From Alistipes putredinis DSM 17216 (GTDB lineage Bacteria; Bacteroidota; Bacteroidia; Bacteroidales; Rikenellaceae): DNA of 64,000 bases. The notes beneath the pieces are model-generated. The model did not search any database and had not been told where the DNA came from. It was given only the letters and a program-made list of their open reading frames with translations. The DNA is taken from contig NZ_DS499580.1 of assembly GCF_000154465.1 (NCBI RefSeq), positions 248,001-312,000 of the forward strand. Direction: 5' to 3'. The position numbers and the translations under genes are program-made. Below are positions 1 through 9,289 of the stretch, one piece after another. The stretch's first letter is position 1; each line of letters opens with the position of its first letter.

Positions 1-1
1 T

Positions 2-595
2 CCGCTTATGCAAGTCTGCCAAAGTTATATTCAGGAATTGAAGCATAAATATCCTTTGCAGGAGATAGGACCATATATTGAAGAGTGTGATGAGCGAAAT
101 GTCGATTTGTCAGTTCGATTATCTCAAGGTATTGCAAACACAAAAGTTTTTCAGGCACCGAAACAAGTCGCATTAAATTCTAAATCAGATAAGATTGTGA
201 GAACTGGACAGTTCGGATATAATAGAGCAACAACAAGAAATGGAGAGAAAATATCCATTGCATATAGAACCGGAGCGGATTGTACAGTTTCTTCCGCTTA
301 TGGAGTCTTCAAAATCACAAATGAGGACATAATTGAGCCGTATTTTTTGTGGATGTGGGTATCACGACCTGAATTTGATAGGTATGCTCGTTATATGTCC
401 AAAGGAAGTGCGCATGAATTTTTTGAATTTGATGAGATGTGTCGTGTAAAAATACCTCTCCCACCCATTGAAATTCAACGAGCAATCGTCAATATCTACA
501 AATGCGCTAACGAAGCCAAACAAATAGCCGAAGAAGCCGACCAGCTTTCACGCGAAGTTTGTCCGGCATTGCTTCAACATGTCATACATTCTTAA
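2..595 (+). CDS. hsdS: Type I restriction specificity subunit HsdS, C-terminal part (5' end outside window)
   Basis: The reading frame is open from base 2, so the gene begins before the window. The visible 197 residues look like the second half of an HsdS protein. A typical target-recognition-domain start (PLQEIGPYIEECDERN) is followed by the domain body, then a proline-rich transition (KIPLPPIEIQRAIVNIY) and a helical conserved region at the C-terminus. HsdS gives the type I complex its DNA specificity, with each target domain reading one half of a bipartite site. hsdR begins 13 bases downstream, which fits one operon. hsdM is not in the window and would be expected upstream. HsdS genes are often shuffled by inversion, but whether this one is cannot be judged from the fragment. 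Confidence 0.85.
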   Translation, partial: PLMQVCQSYIQELKHKYPLQEIGPYIEECDERNVDLSVRLSQGIANTKVFQAPKQVALNSKSDKIVRTGQFGYNRATTRNGEKISIAYRTGADCTVSSAYGVFKITNEDIIEPYFLWMWVSRPEFDRYARYMSKGSAHEFFEFDEMCRVKIPLPPIEIQRAIVNIYKCANEAKQIAEEADQLSREVCPALLQHVIHS

Positions 596-607
596 ATAGC
601 AGCGATT

Positions 608-3600
608 ATGGCAGGCAAAGGGATATATTATGAAAGTCAATTCGAGGAAGCAACTATCGAACTTCTCCGCGAAGCACATTGGCAATATACATTCGGTGAT
701 GACATCCACCGTAAATATACTGACCCGCTTATCGAAGAGGATTTAAGAAATTTTCTTGCCGCTCAATACAAGGATAGGGATTTGACCACCTCCGAGATAG
801 ACGGCATTGTCGCCAATCTGCGCAATACAGGCGGACAGAATGACTATTACGCTCTTCGAAACGCTTTTTTGCTCTATCGTGACGGCTACGACTTTGCATA
901 TAGTGATGGTCGGGATAATCCGTTCCGCTTGGAATACATTGACTTTGAGCACCCCGACCATAATATTTTCCGTTGCGTCAATCAGTTTGTCATGGAGCAA
1001 GGTCGTGAGAACCGTCGCCCTGACATTCTGCTTTTTGTAAATGGCATACCCGTCTGCATCATTGAATTGAAAAATCCGACCAAGCAGAATGCCACCATAC
1101 GCGATGCCCATACACAGATTTGCACGCGCTATATGCGGGATATTCCGGCATTGCTGAAATATTGTGCATTGGCGGTAATTAGTGACGGAGCAAAGAATGC
1201 TTTGGGTACGATATACACGCCATTTGAATTTTTCTACGAATGGAAAAAGATTGAGAATGAAGACAAAGCCGGAAAGGGACTTGACACGCTTCGCACACTC
1301 ATTCGCGGGGCACTTTCACCGGAACGCATATTAGAGATATTACGGGACTATGTCTATTTTCCCGATCCAACAAAAGAAGATGACACGACTGAAATCGTAT
1401 GTCGCTATCCGCAGTTCTTTGCTACACGTAAACTGCGAGACCATATCCTGAATCATTTGCGTTCTGTCGGAGGTGATGGCAAGGGTGGTACATATTTCGG
1501 AGCCACAGGGTGTGGGAAAACTTATACTATGCTGTTCCTTGCACGCCAACTGGTTTTGCGATGCAAGAAGCAATTGGGTAGCCCTACGATTCTCATCATA
1601 GTAGATCGGGAGGATTTGGAGACACAAAGCGGGAAACTGTTCTGTCGTTCGAAGCAGTATCTTGAAGACGAAGCTGTGAAAGTCTTTGAGACAAGGAAAG
1701 AACTTGCAGAAGAGATGAGCACGCGTAAAACCGGAGGTGTCTATATTACGACTATCCAGAAATTTGCAGAAACCACAGGGTTGTTGACAGAACGTTCCAA
1801 TGTCATTTGCCTAAGTGATGAAGCCCATCGCTCTCAGAGCAATATCGGATCGAAACTATCCATACAAACCGAAGGAGAAGCCGATAAGATAGGAGCGAAA
1901 ATCACATACGGATTTGCTAAATACTTGCGCGATGCGTTGCCGAATGCTACCTATGTTGGTTTCACTGGAACTCCCATTGACGAAACCATACATGTATTTG
2001 GAAAGGTTGTAGACCAATATACAATGAAGGAGTCGGAGGATGACGGCATTACTGTCCCAATAAAATATGACCCTCGATTGGCTCGTGTGTTCCTCAATAA
2101 AGAACAGGCAGAGAAAGTAGAAGAGTATTATCGCCTATGTGCTGATGAAGGTGCAACGCCGGAGGATATTGCCAAAAGCAAAGCTGCCATGTCAAGTATG
2201 GAGGTGATTATCGGTGATGAAGATGTCCTGCGCCGTGTTGCAAAAGACATTATCGAAGATTACAAGCGTCGAACTGAAACAACAGACCGTCTGCAAAAGG
2301 CTATGATTACCTGCGCAGACCGCAAGATAGCATTCAGGCTGTATAAAATCATGAGGGAGATGCAGCCCGAATGGTTCGAGAAAAAGAAAGCATTGAATGA
2401 ACTTGTATTGACAGCGGACGAAAAGAATAAGCTGAATGACATCGCATTTGTCAATATGGTTATGACCAGGGATAAGGACGATGAAAAGGAACTTTACAAT
2501 TTGCTTGGAGACAAAGACTATCGTAAATTTCTTGATTCTGAGTTCAAATCGGAAAAATCAAATTTCCATATCTCTATCAATGTAGATATGTGGATTACGG
2601 GATTCGATGTGCCTTGCTTGACCATGCTTTATAACGACAAACCGCTATCTAAACATACGCTTATTCAGACTATTTCGCGTGTAAACCGTAAATTCGGCAC
2701 AAAAGAGTGTGGCTTTATCATCGACTACATCGGCATCCGCGAAGAGATGAAAAAGGCCATGAAAAAATATGGTGGCGAAGTCGGACCACAGGAAGATTTG
2801 GATGTTGCACATGAAGTATTGCAAAACGAACTGCAACTTTTGCAAGAGAGACTGTCAGGGTTGGTATTCGACCGTTTTTTCGGGAACAATGACCTTGCCC
2901 GACTTCAGTTCATTCAGAAAGCGGCTGAATATATCCTTGCCAACAGTGTTGAACGGAAAGGTGAGGTTTCTTTCCTCAAACTTTTCAAGGAACATGTTAA
3001 ACGCCTGCGTTCTGCTTATAATATCTGTAACCCTGCCGGTATTCTGACTGAAGAAGAGGTAGCATGGAGTCAATGCTTCATGGGTATATGCTCATACGTA
3101 AACAAAATGACTGCCACAGAGCACGACACGGAAAGCATGAACAGGCATGTGGAACAGATGGTTCAGGAAGCAATTCTTGCAAGTGGTGTGGAACGAGTAA
3201 TGAATGAAGGTGTTGAAGAGAATATTTTTAGCGACTCATTCGCCAAAGAGGTGGAAGATATAAAGATGCCATTCACTAAGTTCCAAATCCTCTGCAAACT
3301 CGTAGCCAAAGCAATCAGAGCATACAGCCGGACAAACAAGATACAAGCCGAACATTTCCAAAAGATGCTTGAAGATACGATAGATGCCTATAATACAAGG
3401 GACAAGTTGACATTCACCAATGAAGTGACACAAAACGTAGTGAATGATGTATGTGACATTGTTTCATACAAAATCAATGGGTTGTCGAACAAACTGATGA
3501 ACATTCTGAAAGAGCTTAAAGCTGATAGCGAGAAATTCAAGGTTTTGGGTATCACTTTTGAGGAGAAAGCTTTCTTCGATGTACTTGTCGAGGTGCGGGA

Positions 3601-3835
3601 CAAACATGGTTTTGAGTATGCGGATGAGCGTTGTATTGAGTTGGCAAAGAAAATCAAGACTCTGATTGATGATACCGCTGTCTATGCCGATTGGCTAAAT
3701 AACGACAACCTAAAAAGCAAACTCGCCAGCCAGCTTACATATCTTCTCTACAAAGAGGGTTATCCTCCTCAATGGGATGAAGAAGTCTTCCAGAAAGTTC
3801 TTGAACAGGTAGAGAATTATAAGAAACATGAATAA
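608..3835 (+). CDS. hsdR: Type I restriction enzyme, R (endonuclease/translocase) subunit HsdR
   Basis: This 1075-aa protein has the full HsdR layout. The N-terminal nuclease motif (RRPDILLF then IIELKNP) is near residues 135-160. The SF2 motor follows: Walker A-like GATGCGKT near 298-306, DEAH in SDEAHRS near 402, GFTGTPI near 452, MWITGFDVP near 660 and QTISRVNR near 686. A long helical C-terminal domain, which normally contacts HsdM/HsdS, ends the protein. HsdR drives ATP-dependent DNA translocation and cuts DNA lacking host methylation. The length is usual for the family and I see no frameshift, so the subunit looks intact. It sits between hsdS and a PHP/ATPase gene in one run of plus-strand genes. 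Confidence 0.95.
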   Translation: MAGKGIYYESQFEEATIELLREAHWQYTFGDDIHRKYTDPLIEEDLRNFLAAQYKDRDLTTSEIDGIVANLRNTGGQNDYYALRNAFLLYRDGYDFAYSDGRDNPFRLEYIDFEHPDHNIFRCVNQFVMEQGRENRRPDILLFVNGIPVCIIELKNPTKQNATIRDAHTQICTRYMRDIPALLKYCALAVISDGAKNALGTIYTPFEFFYEWKKIENEDKAGKGLDTLRTLIRGALSPERILEILRDYVYFPDPTKEDDTTEIVCRYPQFFATRKLRDHILNHLRSVGGDGKGGTYFGATGCGKTYTMLFLARQLVLRCKKQLGSPTILIIVDREDLETQSGKLFCRSKQYLEDEAVKVFETRKELAEEMSTRKTGGVYITTIQKFAETTGLLTERSNVICLSDEAHRSQSNIGSKLSIQTEGEADKIGAKITYGFAKYLRDALPNATYVGFTGTPIDETIHVFGKVVDQYTMKESEDDGITVPIKYDPRLARVFLNKEQAEKVEEYYRLCADEGATPEDIAKSKAAMSSMEVIIGDEDVLRRVAKDIIEDYKRRTETTDRLQKAMITCADRKIAFRLYKIMREMQPEWFEKKKALNELVLTADEKNKLNDIAFVNMVMTRDKDDEKELYNLLGDKDYRKFLDSEFKSEKSNFHISINVDMWITGFDVPCLTMLYNDKPLSKHTLIQTISRVNRKFGTKECGFIIDYIGIREEMKKAMKKYGGEVGPQEDLDVAHEVLQNELQLLQERLSGLVFDRFFGNNDLARLQFIQKAAEYILANSVERKGEVSFLKLFKEHVKRLRSAYNICNPAGILTEEEVAWSQCFMGICSYVNKMTATEHDTESMNRHVEQMVQEAILASGVERVMNEGVEENIFSDSFAKEVEDIKMPFTKFQILCKLVAKAIRAYSRTNKIQAEHFQKMLEDTIDAYNTRDKLTFTNEVTQNVVNDVCDIVSYKINGLSNKLMNILKELKADSEKFKVLGITFEEKAFFDVLVEVRDKHGFEYADERCIELAKKIKTLIDDTAVYADWLNNDNLKSKLASQLTYLLYKEGYPPQWDEEVFQKVLEQVENYKKHE

Positions 3836-3855
3836 TATAAATAGAACAAATAGAC

Positions 3856-6159
3856 ATGCAACCAATATACATAGATTTACACATACATACTTCAGAGAAT
3901 GCAAATAATCTGAATACTAACTACGATATAGCAGAATTGGTCGGCCAAATAAAGAAACTAAATGGAGACAGTCCGTTTATGATTTCGTTAACAGATCACA
4001 ACACCATTAACAAATCTGCCTATTTGAAGGCTCAAAACCTGGACCTTAACTTAATTATTGGTGTAGAATTACACATTCAAAATCGGGCTGAGGCAAAATC
4101 GTACCATTGTCATATATATTTTAATGCTCCTATAGAAGATGCTGTGATAGATTCGCTAAACGAGATTCTAGATGAACTATATCCAAATAAATTACCTGAC
4201 CGAAATGACCCCAATACGCCAGATATCCAAAAAATCATTAATAGTTTTGACACATTTGATTTCATCTTACTACCACACGGCTCACAAAAACATGGAGCAT
4301 TTAATTATAGCATCAACGATGGTGAAAATTTAGATAATGCTATCAATAGAAGTATATATTATAATCAATTTGATGGTTTTACATCAAGAAGTACCAAAGG
4401 GCTGGAGGCAACTCATCAATATTTTGAACGACTCGGAATATCGGAGTTCATTAATCTTGTGACTTGCTCTGACAACTATTCTCCCAGTATATATCCTCGC
4501 TCGCATAGCGGGAATGATGATGATTTCATCCCAACATGGATGTTTGCGCAACCAACATTTGATGGATTACGACTTTCGCTTTCTGAAAGTACAAGACTTG
4601 TGGCTAGTCATGAGAAACCAATACGACGAAGTGATTATATTGGGCATGTAGAATTGCAGAATGAACATATAGATGTGAATGTAAACTTAACCGAAGGTCT
4701 GAATGTCGTAATTGGCGGATCTTCATCCGGGAAAACTTTATTTGTGGATTCATTATATAGAAATATTCATCAGGATTTTGAGGGCTCGAAGTATATAGAG
4801 CGTTATGGTGTGGAGAATATGATTGTAGAGAATACAAGTGGAATGACCCCATATTATATATCTCAAAACTTCATAGCAGAAAACATCTCGGATAATAACG
4901 AAAAAAGTATTGATAAAATAGAGATATTAAGGAATATTTTTCCTGCAGACGATGAAATTAATCGTAGTATTACAACGGGTCTAAATAAATTGCATGAGGT
5001 AATTAGTGAAATGTTGCAGTACGTGGAGAAAATAGAGGACTGCGAGCGAACCTTGAATGCATTACCTAATCCAGGGCAGTTGATTGTTACTGGCATCGTG
5101 AAGAAAAATGCGTTGAATATATTGATGCCAACGGCAGAAGAAGAAAGTCTCGTTAAGTATCCTTCGAATCAATATAAGATTGATTTAGAAGCAATAGAGA
5201 CTATTAGAACTTTTTTAGAGAATAATCCTTTGATTGAAGATGCAAATGAAGAGATTAACTCCATAAAAACAAAACTTACCTTAGCTGCAAAAGCCTATAC
5301 TATGTTTGATGATGTGTCTATGGTCGTAAAAGAACATAAACAAGTTGTAGATAGAATACTGAAAGATGAACTTGGACAGCAGCAATCCCGCATCACAAAC
5401 AAGGATAGTTTACTTAAAACTGTAGGTGAATATATAAAAGTTCTTACGGGTTTTAAGCATTGTAAACAAGAGTTGATTAAAATAAAATATTCTTTTCAGA
5501 CTAGAGAAATAGAAGCAAGAGGACATAAATTGTCTGTTATTAATAACTTTATTTTTAACGAGAAAGTACTAGTAGATGCATTGAAATACTGTTTAAAGTC
5601 TAATATCAATACTATTGCAGATGTTACTCCGTGGAATTTGATGAGCCGTTATTTCAAGAAAAATCCCAATGTCGAATCATACAACGATATGACCCAGAGG
5701 GTATATACGAAATTAATGGAGTTAAATACACGTTCGTATAAAATTATAACGAAAGACGGGAAAGATTTTAACAGTTTGAGTCCTGGATGGAAAACGGCAA
5801 TTTTGTTGGATTTAATACTAGGATATGAACAAGATACTGCGCCCATTATTATTGACCAACCAGAGGATAATTTGGCTGTAAAGTATATAAACTCGACATT
5901 AACAGAAACGATCAAAGCTGTAAAATGGAGTAAGCAAGTGATTATGGTAAGCCACAATGCAACAATACCAATGATGGCAGATGCCCAAACAATTGTTGTT
6001 TGTGAAAACGATGGTAATAAAATAACCATTCGTTCTGCGTCATTAGAAAGCGAAGTCTTCGGACAAAAAGTATTGGACTATATTGCTGATCAGACTGATG
6101 GTGGCAGGACATCAATCAAAAAAAGAGTCAAGAAATATAATTTTAAAAAATACAATTAA
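3856..6159 (+). CDS. PHP-domain / SMC-like ATPase fusion (TrlF-like), probable defence protein
   Basis: The 767-aa protein joins two modules. Residues 1 to about 240 resemble a PHP metallo-phosphoesterase: DLHIHTSEN at the start, SLTDHNTIN, GVELHIQN, LPHGSQKHG and TCSDNYS. The last PHP motif usually ends in His but has Asn here. From about residue 275 an SMC/RecF-like ATPase follows: Walker A GGSSSGKT near 291, a helical middle, a signature-like LSPGWKTA, Walker B IIIDQPEDNL near 665, and VSHNA. I recall this arrangement being catalogued as the TrlF family, often next to restriction systems; the name is from memory. It starts 20 bases after hsdR ends, and a small ORF starts 2 bases after it. 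By analogy with RM-linked ATPase nucleases it may cut or process nucleic acid when the host is disturbed, but the substrate is unknown. Confidence 0.75.
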   Translation: MQPIYIDLHIHTSENANNLNTNYDIAELVGQIKKLNGDSPFMISLTDHNTINKSAYLKAQNLDLNLIIGVELHIQNRAEAKSYHCHIYFNAPIEDAVIDSLNEILDELYPNKLPDRNDPNTPDIQKIINSFDTFDFILLPHGSQKHGAFNYSINDGENLDNAINRSIYYNQFDGFTSRSTKGLEATHQYFERLGISEFINLVTCSDNYSPSIYPRSHSGNDDDFIPTWMFAQPTFDGLRLSLSESTRLVASHEKPIRRSDYIGHVELQNEHIDVNVNLTEGLNVVIGGSSSGKTLFVDSLYRNIHQDFEGSKYIERYGVENMIVENTSGMTPYYISQNFIAENISDNNEKSIDKIEILRNIFPADDEINRSITTGLNKLHEVISEMLQYVEKIEDCERTLNALPNPGQLIVTGIVKKNALNILMPTAEEESLVKYPSNQYKIDLEAIETIRTFLENNPLIEDANEEINSIKTKLTLAAKAYTMFDDVSMVVKEHKQVVDRILKDELGQQQSRITNKDSLLKTVGEYIKVLTGFKHCKQELIKIKYSFQTREIEARGHKLSVINNFIFNEKVLVDALKYCLKSNINTIADVTPWNLMSRYFKKNPNVESYNDMTQRVYTKLMELNTRSYKIITKDGKDFNSLSPGWKTAILLDLILGYEQDTAPIIIDQPEDNLAVKYINSTLTETIKAVKWSKQVIMVSHNATIPMMADAQTIVVCENDGNKITIRSASLESEVFGQKVLDYIADQTDGGRTSIKKRVKKYNFKKYN

Positions 6160-6161
6160 AT

Positions 6162-6407
6162 ATGAAACTGAAATTCAATAAAACAGAAGACGGTGATATT
6201 GCTGCTGTAATTCTTGATAACACAAAGCAGGAGGCGTTCTCGTACATCAAAATGATTGCCGCCCTGCTTGATGGACAGCCTATCGAATGTGAATATGGTG
6301 AAGGGATAACCCCAGAAGAACAAGAGCAGATAAAAAGTTTAAATGATGCTATATGGAAAAAAGTACATCCCGAAGGAGAAAATGGAGAGATGAGTCTTTT
6401 TAATTAA
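6162..6407 (+). CDS. Small acidic protein of unknown function, next to the PHP/ATPase
   Basis: An 81-aa ORF starts two bases after the stop codon of the PHP/ATPase gene, so the two are almost certainly translated from one message. The protein is acidic and mostly helical, with no Cys cluster, signal peptide or membrane segment. Its first third (MKLKFNKTEDGDIAAVI) could form a small beta sheet, and the tail is Glu-rich. I do not recognise the family. The tight coupling suggests a partner or regulator of the ATPase. An inverted repeat closes the operon about 65 bases downstream. Confidence 0.6.
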   Translation: MKLKFNKTEDGDIAAVILDNTKQEAFSYIKMIAALLDGQPIECEYGEGITPEEQEQIKSLNDAIWKKVHPEGENGEMSLFN

Positions 6408-6471
6408 TATTTGGATATACATAGTAAACGAGGTAACATCTAACCATATTGGCATATATATATGAAATATA

Positions 6472-6509
6472 ATCAGAAAATGGAGAAATGCCTTGCTCCA
6501 TTTTCTGAT
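6472..6509. terminator. Perfect 14-bp inverted repeat between the defence cassette and the mob gene
   Basis: ATCAGAAAATGGAG pairs perfectly with CTCCATTTTCTGAT across a 10-base loop. It lies between convergent transcription units (the plus-strand defence genes and the minus-strand mob gene), so a two-way terminator is the simplest reading. The following T-run is poor, so its strength is uncertain. Confidence 0.55.
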
Positions 6510-6527
6510 ATGCAAGTGCTTGTTCAA

Positions 6528-8069
6528 TTATCTATTTCTACTTCGAATTTTAGTATGTTTTACTATTCGTGAAGCATAAAGCAAACACTTCCTCCGATAC
6601 GCTTCTTCCTCCTCATCCGGTCTTCGGCCATCCCAAGGCAGATCAGAGGTTGAGCCTCCTCCACCTGAGGAGATCGGTACAGGCTGGCCACCGATAAGTG
6701 CATCGGCAACGGCAAAAATAAGGTTGCGAACAGATGGTATAGCCAACTGTTCAAGAAGCGTATTCAGCTCTGATTCCAAACTTTCATTTGTGTCGGAAAG
6801 GGATTTGTTCTCCCGTCTCAGCTGATAAAACTCACCATAATCCGCCAATACATTGCGCTGGGCGGCTTCAACCTGCCGTGCCGCATCATTTCTATATAGG
6901 GATTCTATCTTGCGAACAATTTCGGTAAACTGCTTGGCGATATGCTGGTTCTGACGTTCGACCCATTTATCCGTACCGAACAAGGGTACTTTCTCGGTAA
7001 TTTGCGGTGGCGTGAAATCAACCTTGTGATTACGGAACGGCTGGACAACCGAACGGGCTTTTGTCGCATCTGCGGTCAGCCGTTCCAGTTCCAGCTCCTT
7101 TGCGTGGAGCTTGTCGGCCTTGTCTTCAAGTTTGGTCTGATACTCAGCAATGAGTTTCTGGATATCCGCTTTCTGCGACTCATACCTGTCGAGTGTAATC
7201 TTGCCGGAAGCCAGTTCCCTTTCCGCCTCTTCAAGTTGCAGCCTATACTTGAAAATCTTTGATTCCAGATTCCGCATCATAGATTGAAGCCCCTTAACGG
7301 CTTTCTCGGCCTGTTTCGCCTCTTTGGTCAGTTTGCGGATATAGTCGCGCTTATTCAGATGCTGCACATTACGCCCATCAATACTGTCCCCACGTTCAAG
7401 TCCGTATTTGCTGCCAACCTCGTCATACAGGGAAGTGTGCATATCTTTCAATATCCGGCCATATTCATAGCGGTCTTTCCCAAACTTTGCCGACCACATC
7501 ACACACTCCCGTCCGCTCTTGGGGCGGATACCTACCGGAACAACCAAGGCATGGATATGCGGACTGCTCTCGTCAAGATGTACCTGAAACCCGACAATGT
7601 TTTCCTGTCCGTATCGTTTGGCGCACCAGTCATAGACATCCTTCGCCCAATTCTCGATTTCATCGCAACGGTGCAGATGGCTGTTGTCCGCACCTTTCTC
7701 CAGATTGACGGACTGATTCCCGAAAGCCATTTCAAGCGTCCGGTCATGGTTGCCTCCAAAGACGAATTTCGCACAACAGTTCGGCTGGATTTTGCTGTTC
7801 GACTTGAACGGCTTCCAGTTTAACTCGTCCAACCGTTCCTGCAAACGTACTTCGAGCGGTTTCTCCTGATAACCCAACGGATGAACTTTCCCGTCAGGAC
7901 CAATCTCGAAATTCAGTTTCATTCTGGTCTTGTCGTAGTGGTTGGTCGGCTCCTGATTCTTCCTGTCAATCTTGTCATCGTTCCAACGTCTTTCGTTCTC
8001 ATTGGTCTCTGCCGTGCCGAATGACTTTCCGGCTTCGACATGCATGGCTTGTTTTATATCTTTATTCAT
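6528..8069 (-). CDS. MobV-family relaxase / mobilization protein
   Basis: From the ATG at 8069 the protein is 513 aa and begins MNKDIKQAMHVEAGKSFG, like the N-terminus of MobV/Pre relaxases. The key metal-binding motif (QVHLDESSPHIHALVVP, pattern HxDExxPHxH) lies near residues 160-175. A long coiled coil follows (about residues 240-360), then a Gly/Ser-rich linker and an acidic-basic tail. Relaxases nick oriT and lead one strand into a recipient, using a conjugation system supplied elsewhere. An in-frame ATG at 8165 would add 32 residues, but the extension does not look like the family and would begin at the edge of the candidate oriT, so I prefer 8069. No transfer genes are in the window, so the element is mobilizable rather than self-transmissible as far as can be seen. 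Confidence 0.85.
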   Translation of the reverse strand: MNKDIKQAMHVEAGKSFGTAETNENERRWNDDKIDRKNQEPTNHYDKTRMKLNFEIGPDGKVHPLGYQEKPLEVRLQERLDELNWKPFKSNSKIQPNCCAKFVFGGNHDRTLEMAFGNQSVNLEKGADNSHLHRCDEIENWAKDVYDWCAKRYGQENIVGFQVHLDESSPHIHALVVPVGIRPKSGRECVMWSAKFGKDRYEYGRILKDMHTSLYDEVGSKYGLERGDSIDGRNVQHLNKRDYIRKLTKEAKQAEKAVKGLQSMMRNLESKIFKYRLQLEEAERELASGKITLDRYESQKADIQKLIAEYQTKLEDKADKLHAKELELERLTADATKARSVVQPFRNHKVDFTPPQITEKVPLFGTDKWVERQNQHIAKQFTEIVRKIESLYRNDAARQVEAAQRNVLADYGEFYQLRRENKSLSDTNESLESELNTLLEQLAIPSVRNLIFAVADALIGGQPVPISSGGGGSTSDLPWDGRRPDEEEEAYRRKCLLYASRIVKHTKIRSRNR

Positions 8070-8165
8070 ATAGGGTATTCTTTTGATAAATGATTGACGT
8101 TTGAGCTTGCTCGCTCCGAACCGGATTCTGCCGAATGCCCGAGGGACTTTATTGCTGTCAGGCAA

Positions 8166-8191
8166 AAAGTCCTTATTGTGTTATGGACTTT
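8166..8191. other. Candidate MobV-type oriT (inverted repeat with TGTGTTA core)
   Basis: AAAGTCC and GGACTTT form a 7-bp inverted repeat around a 12-base centre containing TGTGTTA. As recalled, the pMV158 oriT recognised by MobV relaxases has an AAAGTATA/TTATACTTT repeat with the nick in GTGTG^TTA, so both repeat ends and core match in form. The site lies about 100 bases upstream of the relaxase start, the usual place. Read on the minus strand, the hairpin followed by TTTTT could also terminate the DUF6371 gene. Confidence 0.5.
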
Positions 8192-8220
8192 CTTACAAAC
8201 TCCCGAAGCAAGACTTCGGA

Positions 8221-9270
8221 TTACTCCACCAATGCCAGATCCAACTCGTCGATGAGTAACTGCAACGCAGGATTACGCTGTATCATCTTTGCGAGAATCA
8301 TCTGTGGTGTATCCTCCATCAGCAGGAAGTCGGCAATGTCCAGTCCCTGACGGCGCTGTTCATCGGTCGCCATCTTCTCCAACAGTCCGGAACAGGTGGC
8401 AGATTTACAAACGGATTGCAGCATCTGAACCTTACACCGCCATTCATCCGTGGCCTTGAGGTCGGGGAAGAGAATCACATCACGCCCTCGTAGCACCTGC
8501 ATGGCCTCGCTGTTGAAACAGCCGTGCATTCCCCCGGTGGCAAGCCATACCAAATCAGGGATGAACAGTGCTGCAATCAGTGCCGTCTTCTCGCTTTCTA
8601 CAATGGCGACAGTCCTTGCCATAGATGAAGCATAGGCCAGCAGATGCTCACCGAACAGGCACTGCCTCATGTGGAAGTCCGGTATCTTTCTCACCGAATG
8701 TACCCAGCTGACCTGATTGAAGGGCTGTTTGACACGGTGTCCGGTCTTTGCATCATAGCCCATAATCTTGCCAGCACGGACATTTCCGCTGACATCAATC
8801 TGCCAGAATACGGTAGCCCCGTTCCACATCTTGGATGTACCCACTTTGTAGAGATTGAACAACCAATCTGTCTTATCCTTGCCTGCAACGGTGGTAAGGT
8901 ATCCGTATAAAGGATTTATGTCATACCTCTGCATGGACTGCTCCACCCAAGCATAGGGAATATAAGAAATCTGAGGTTGGGGTTTGGGTGATGGCTTTCC
9001 TGCCGGTTTTATAACCGTTGGTATAACATTGCCATATCTGTCTTGCCCGGTCAAATTTTCCTTGACAGCGAGGTTGTCATTAAAATATTCTTTGGGGGTA
9101 TAATGATAGCCACAACTGTTGATGTGGTCGCACTTGCCCACATTGTCAGGAAACGAAACCAGCCCTTCCTCGTCAATGTATCGGGTAAAACAGCCTTTCC
9201 TGCCGCATCCGGGACAGACGGTCTTGCTACCCGGCCTGTATTTCTGGAGATGGAATCTGTATTCACTCAT
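8221..9270 (-). CDS. DUF6371-like primase/toprim-related protein of mobile element
   Basis: This 349-aa protein starts with a zinc-finger-like block (CPGCGRKGCFTRYID ... GKCDHINSCGYHY) in the first 55 residues, as in DnaG-type primases. A middle region follows, then a toprim-like segment (VAIVESEKTALIAALFIPDLVWLATGG) and an acidic FPD. The toprim core probably binds a catalytic metal ion. Such proteins accompany DUF3987 helicase-like genes in Bacteroidales mobilizable and conjugative elements and are thought to help replicate the excised or transferred form. The DUF number is from memory. A cluster of short TGCA-centred repeats lies just upstream. Confidence 0.7.
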   Translation of the reverse strand: MSEYRFHLQKYRPGSKTVCPGCGRKGCFTRYIDEEGLVSFPDNVGKCDHINSCGYHYTPKEYFNDNLAVKENLTGQDRYGNVIPTVIKPAGKPSPKPQPQISYIPYAWVEQSMQRYDINPLYGYLTTVAGKDKTDWLFNLYKVGTSKMWNGATVFWQIDVSGNVRAGKIMGYDAKTGHRVKQPFNQVSWVHSVRKIPDFHMRQCLFGEHLLAYASSMARTVAIVESEKTALIAALFIPDLVWLATGGMHGCFNSEAMQVLRGRDVILFPDLKATDEWRCKVQMLQSVCKSATCSGLLEKMATDEQRRQGLDIADFLLMEDTPQMILAKMIQRNPALQLLIDELDLALVE

Positions 9271-9289
9271 AGCTCTGTCTTTTTGATTT

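Noticed and set aside
8070..8165. 32-residue N-terminal extension of the relaxase
   Set aside because: Family proteins start near MHVEAGK; the extension lies between oriT and the expected start. Not fully excluded.
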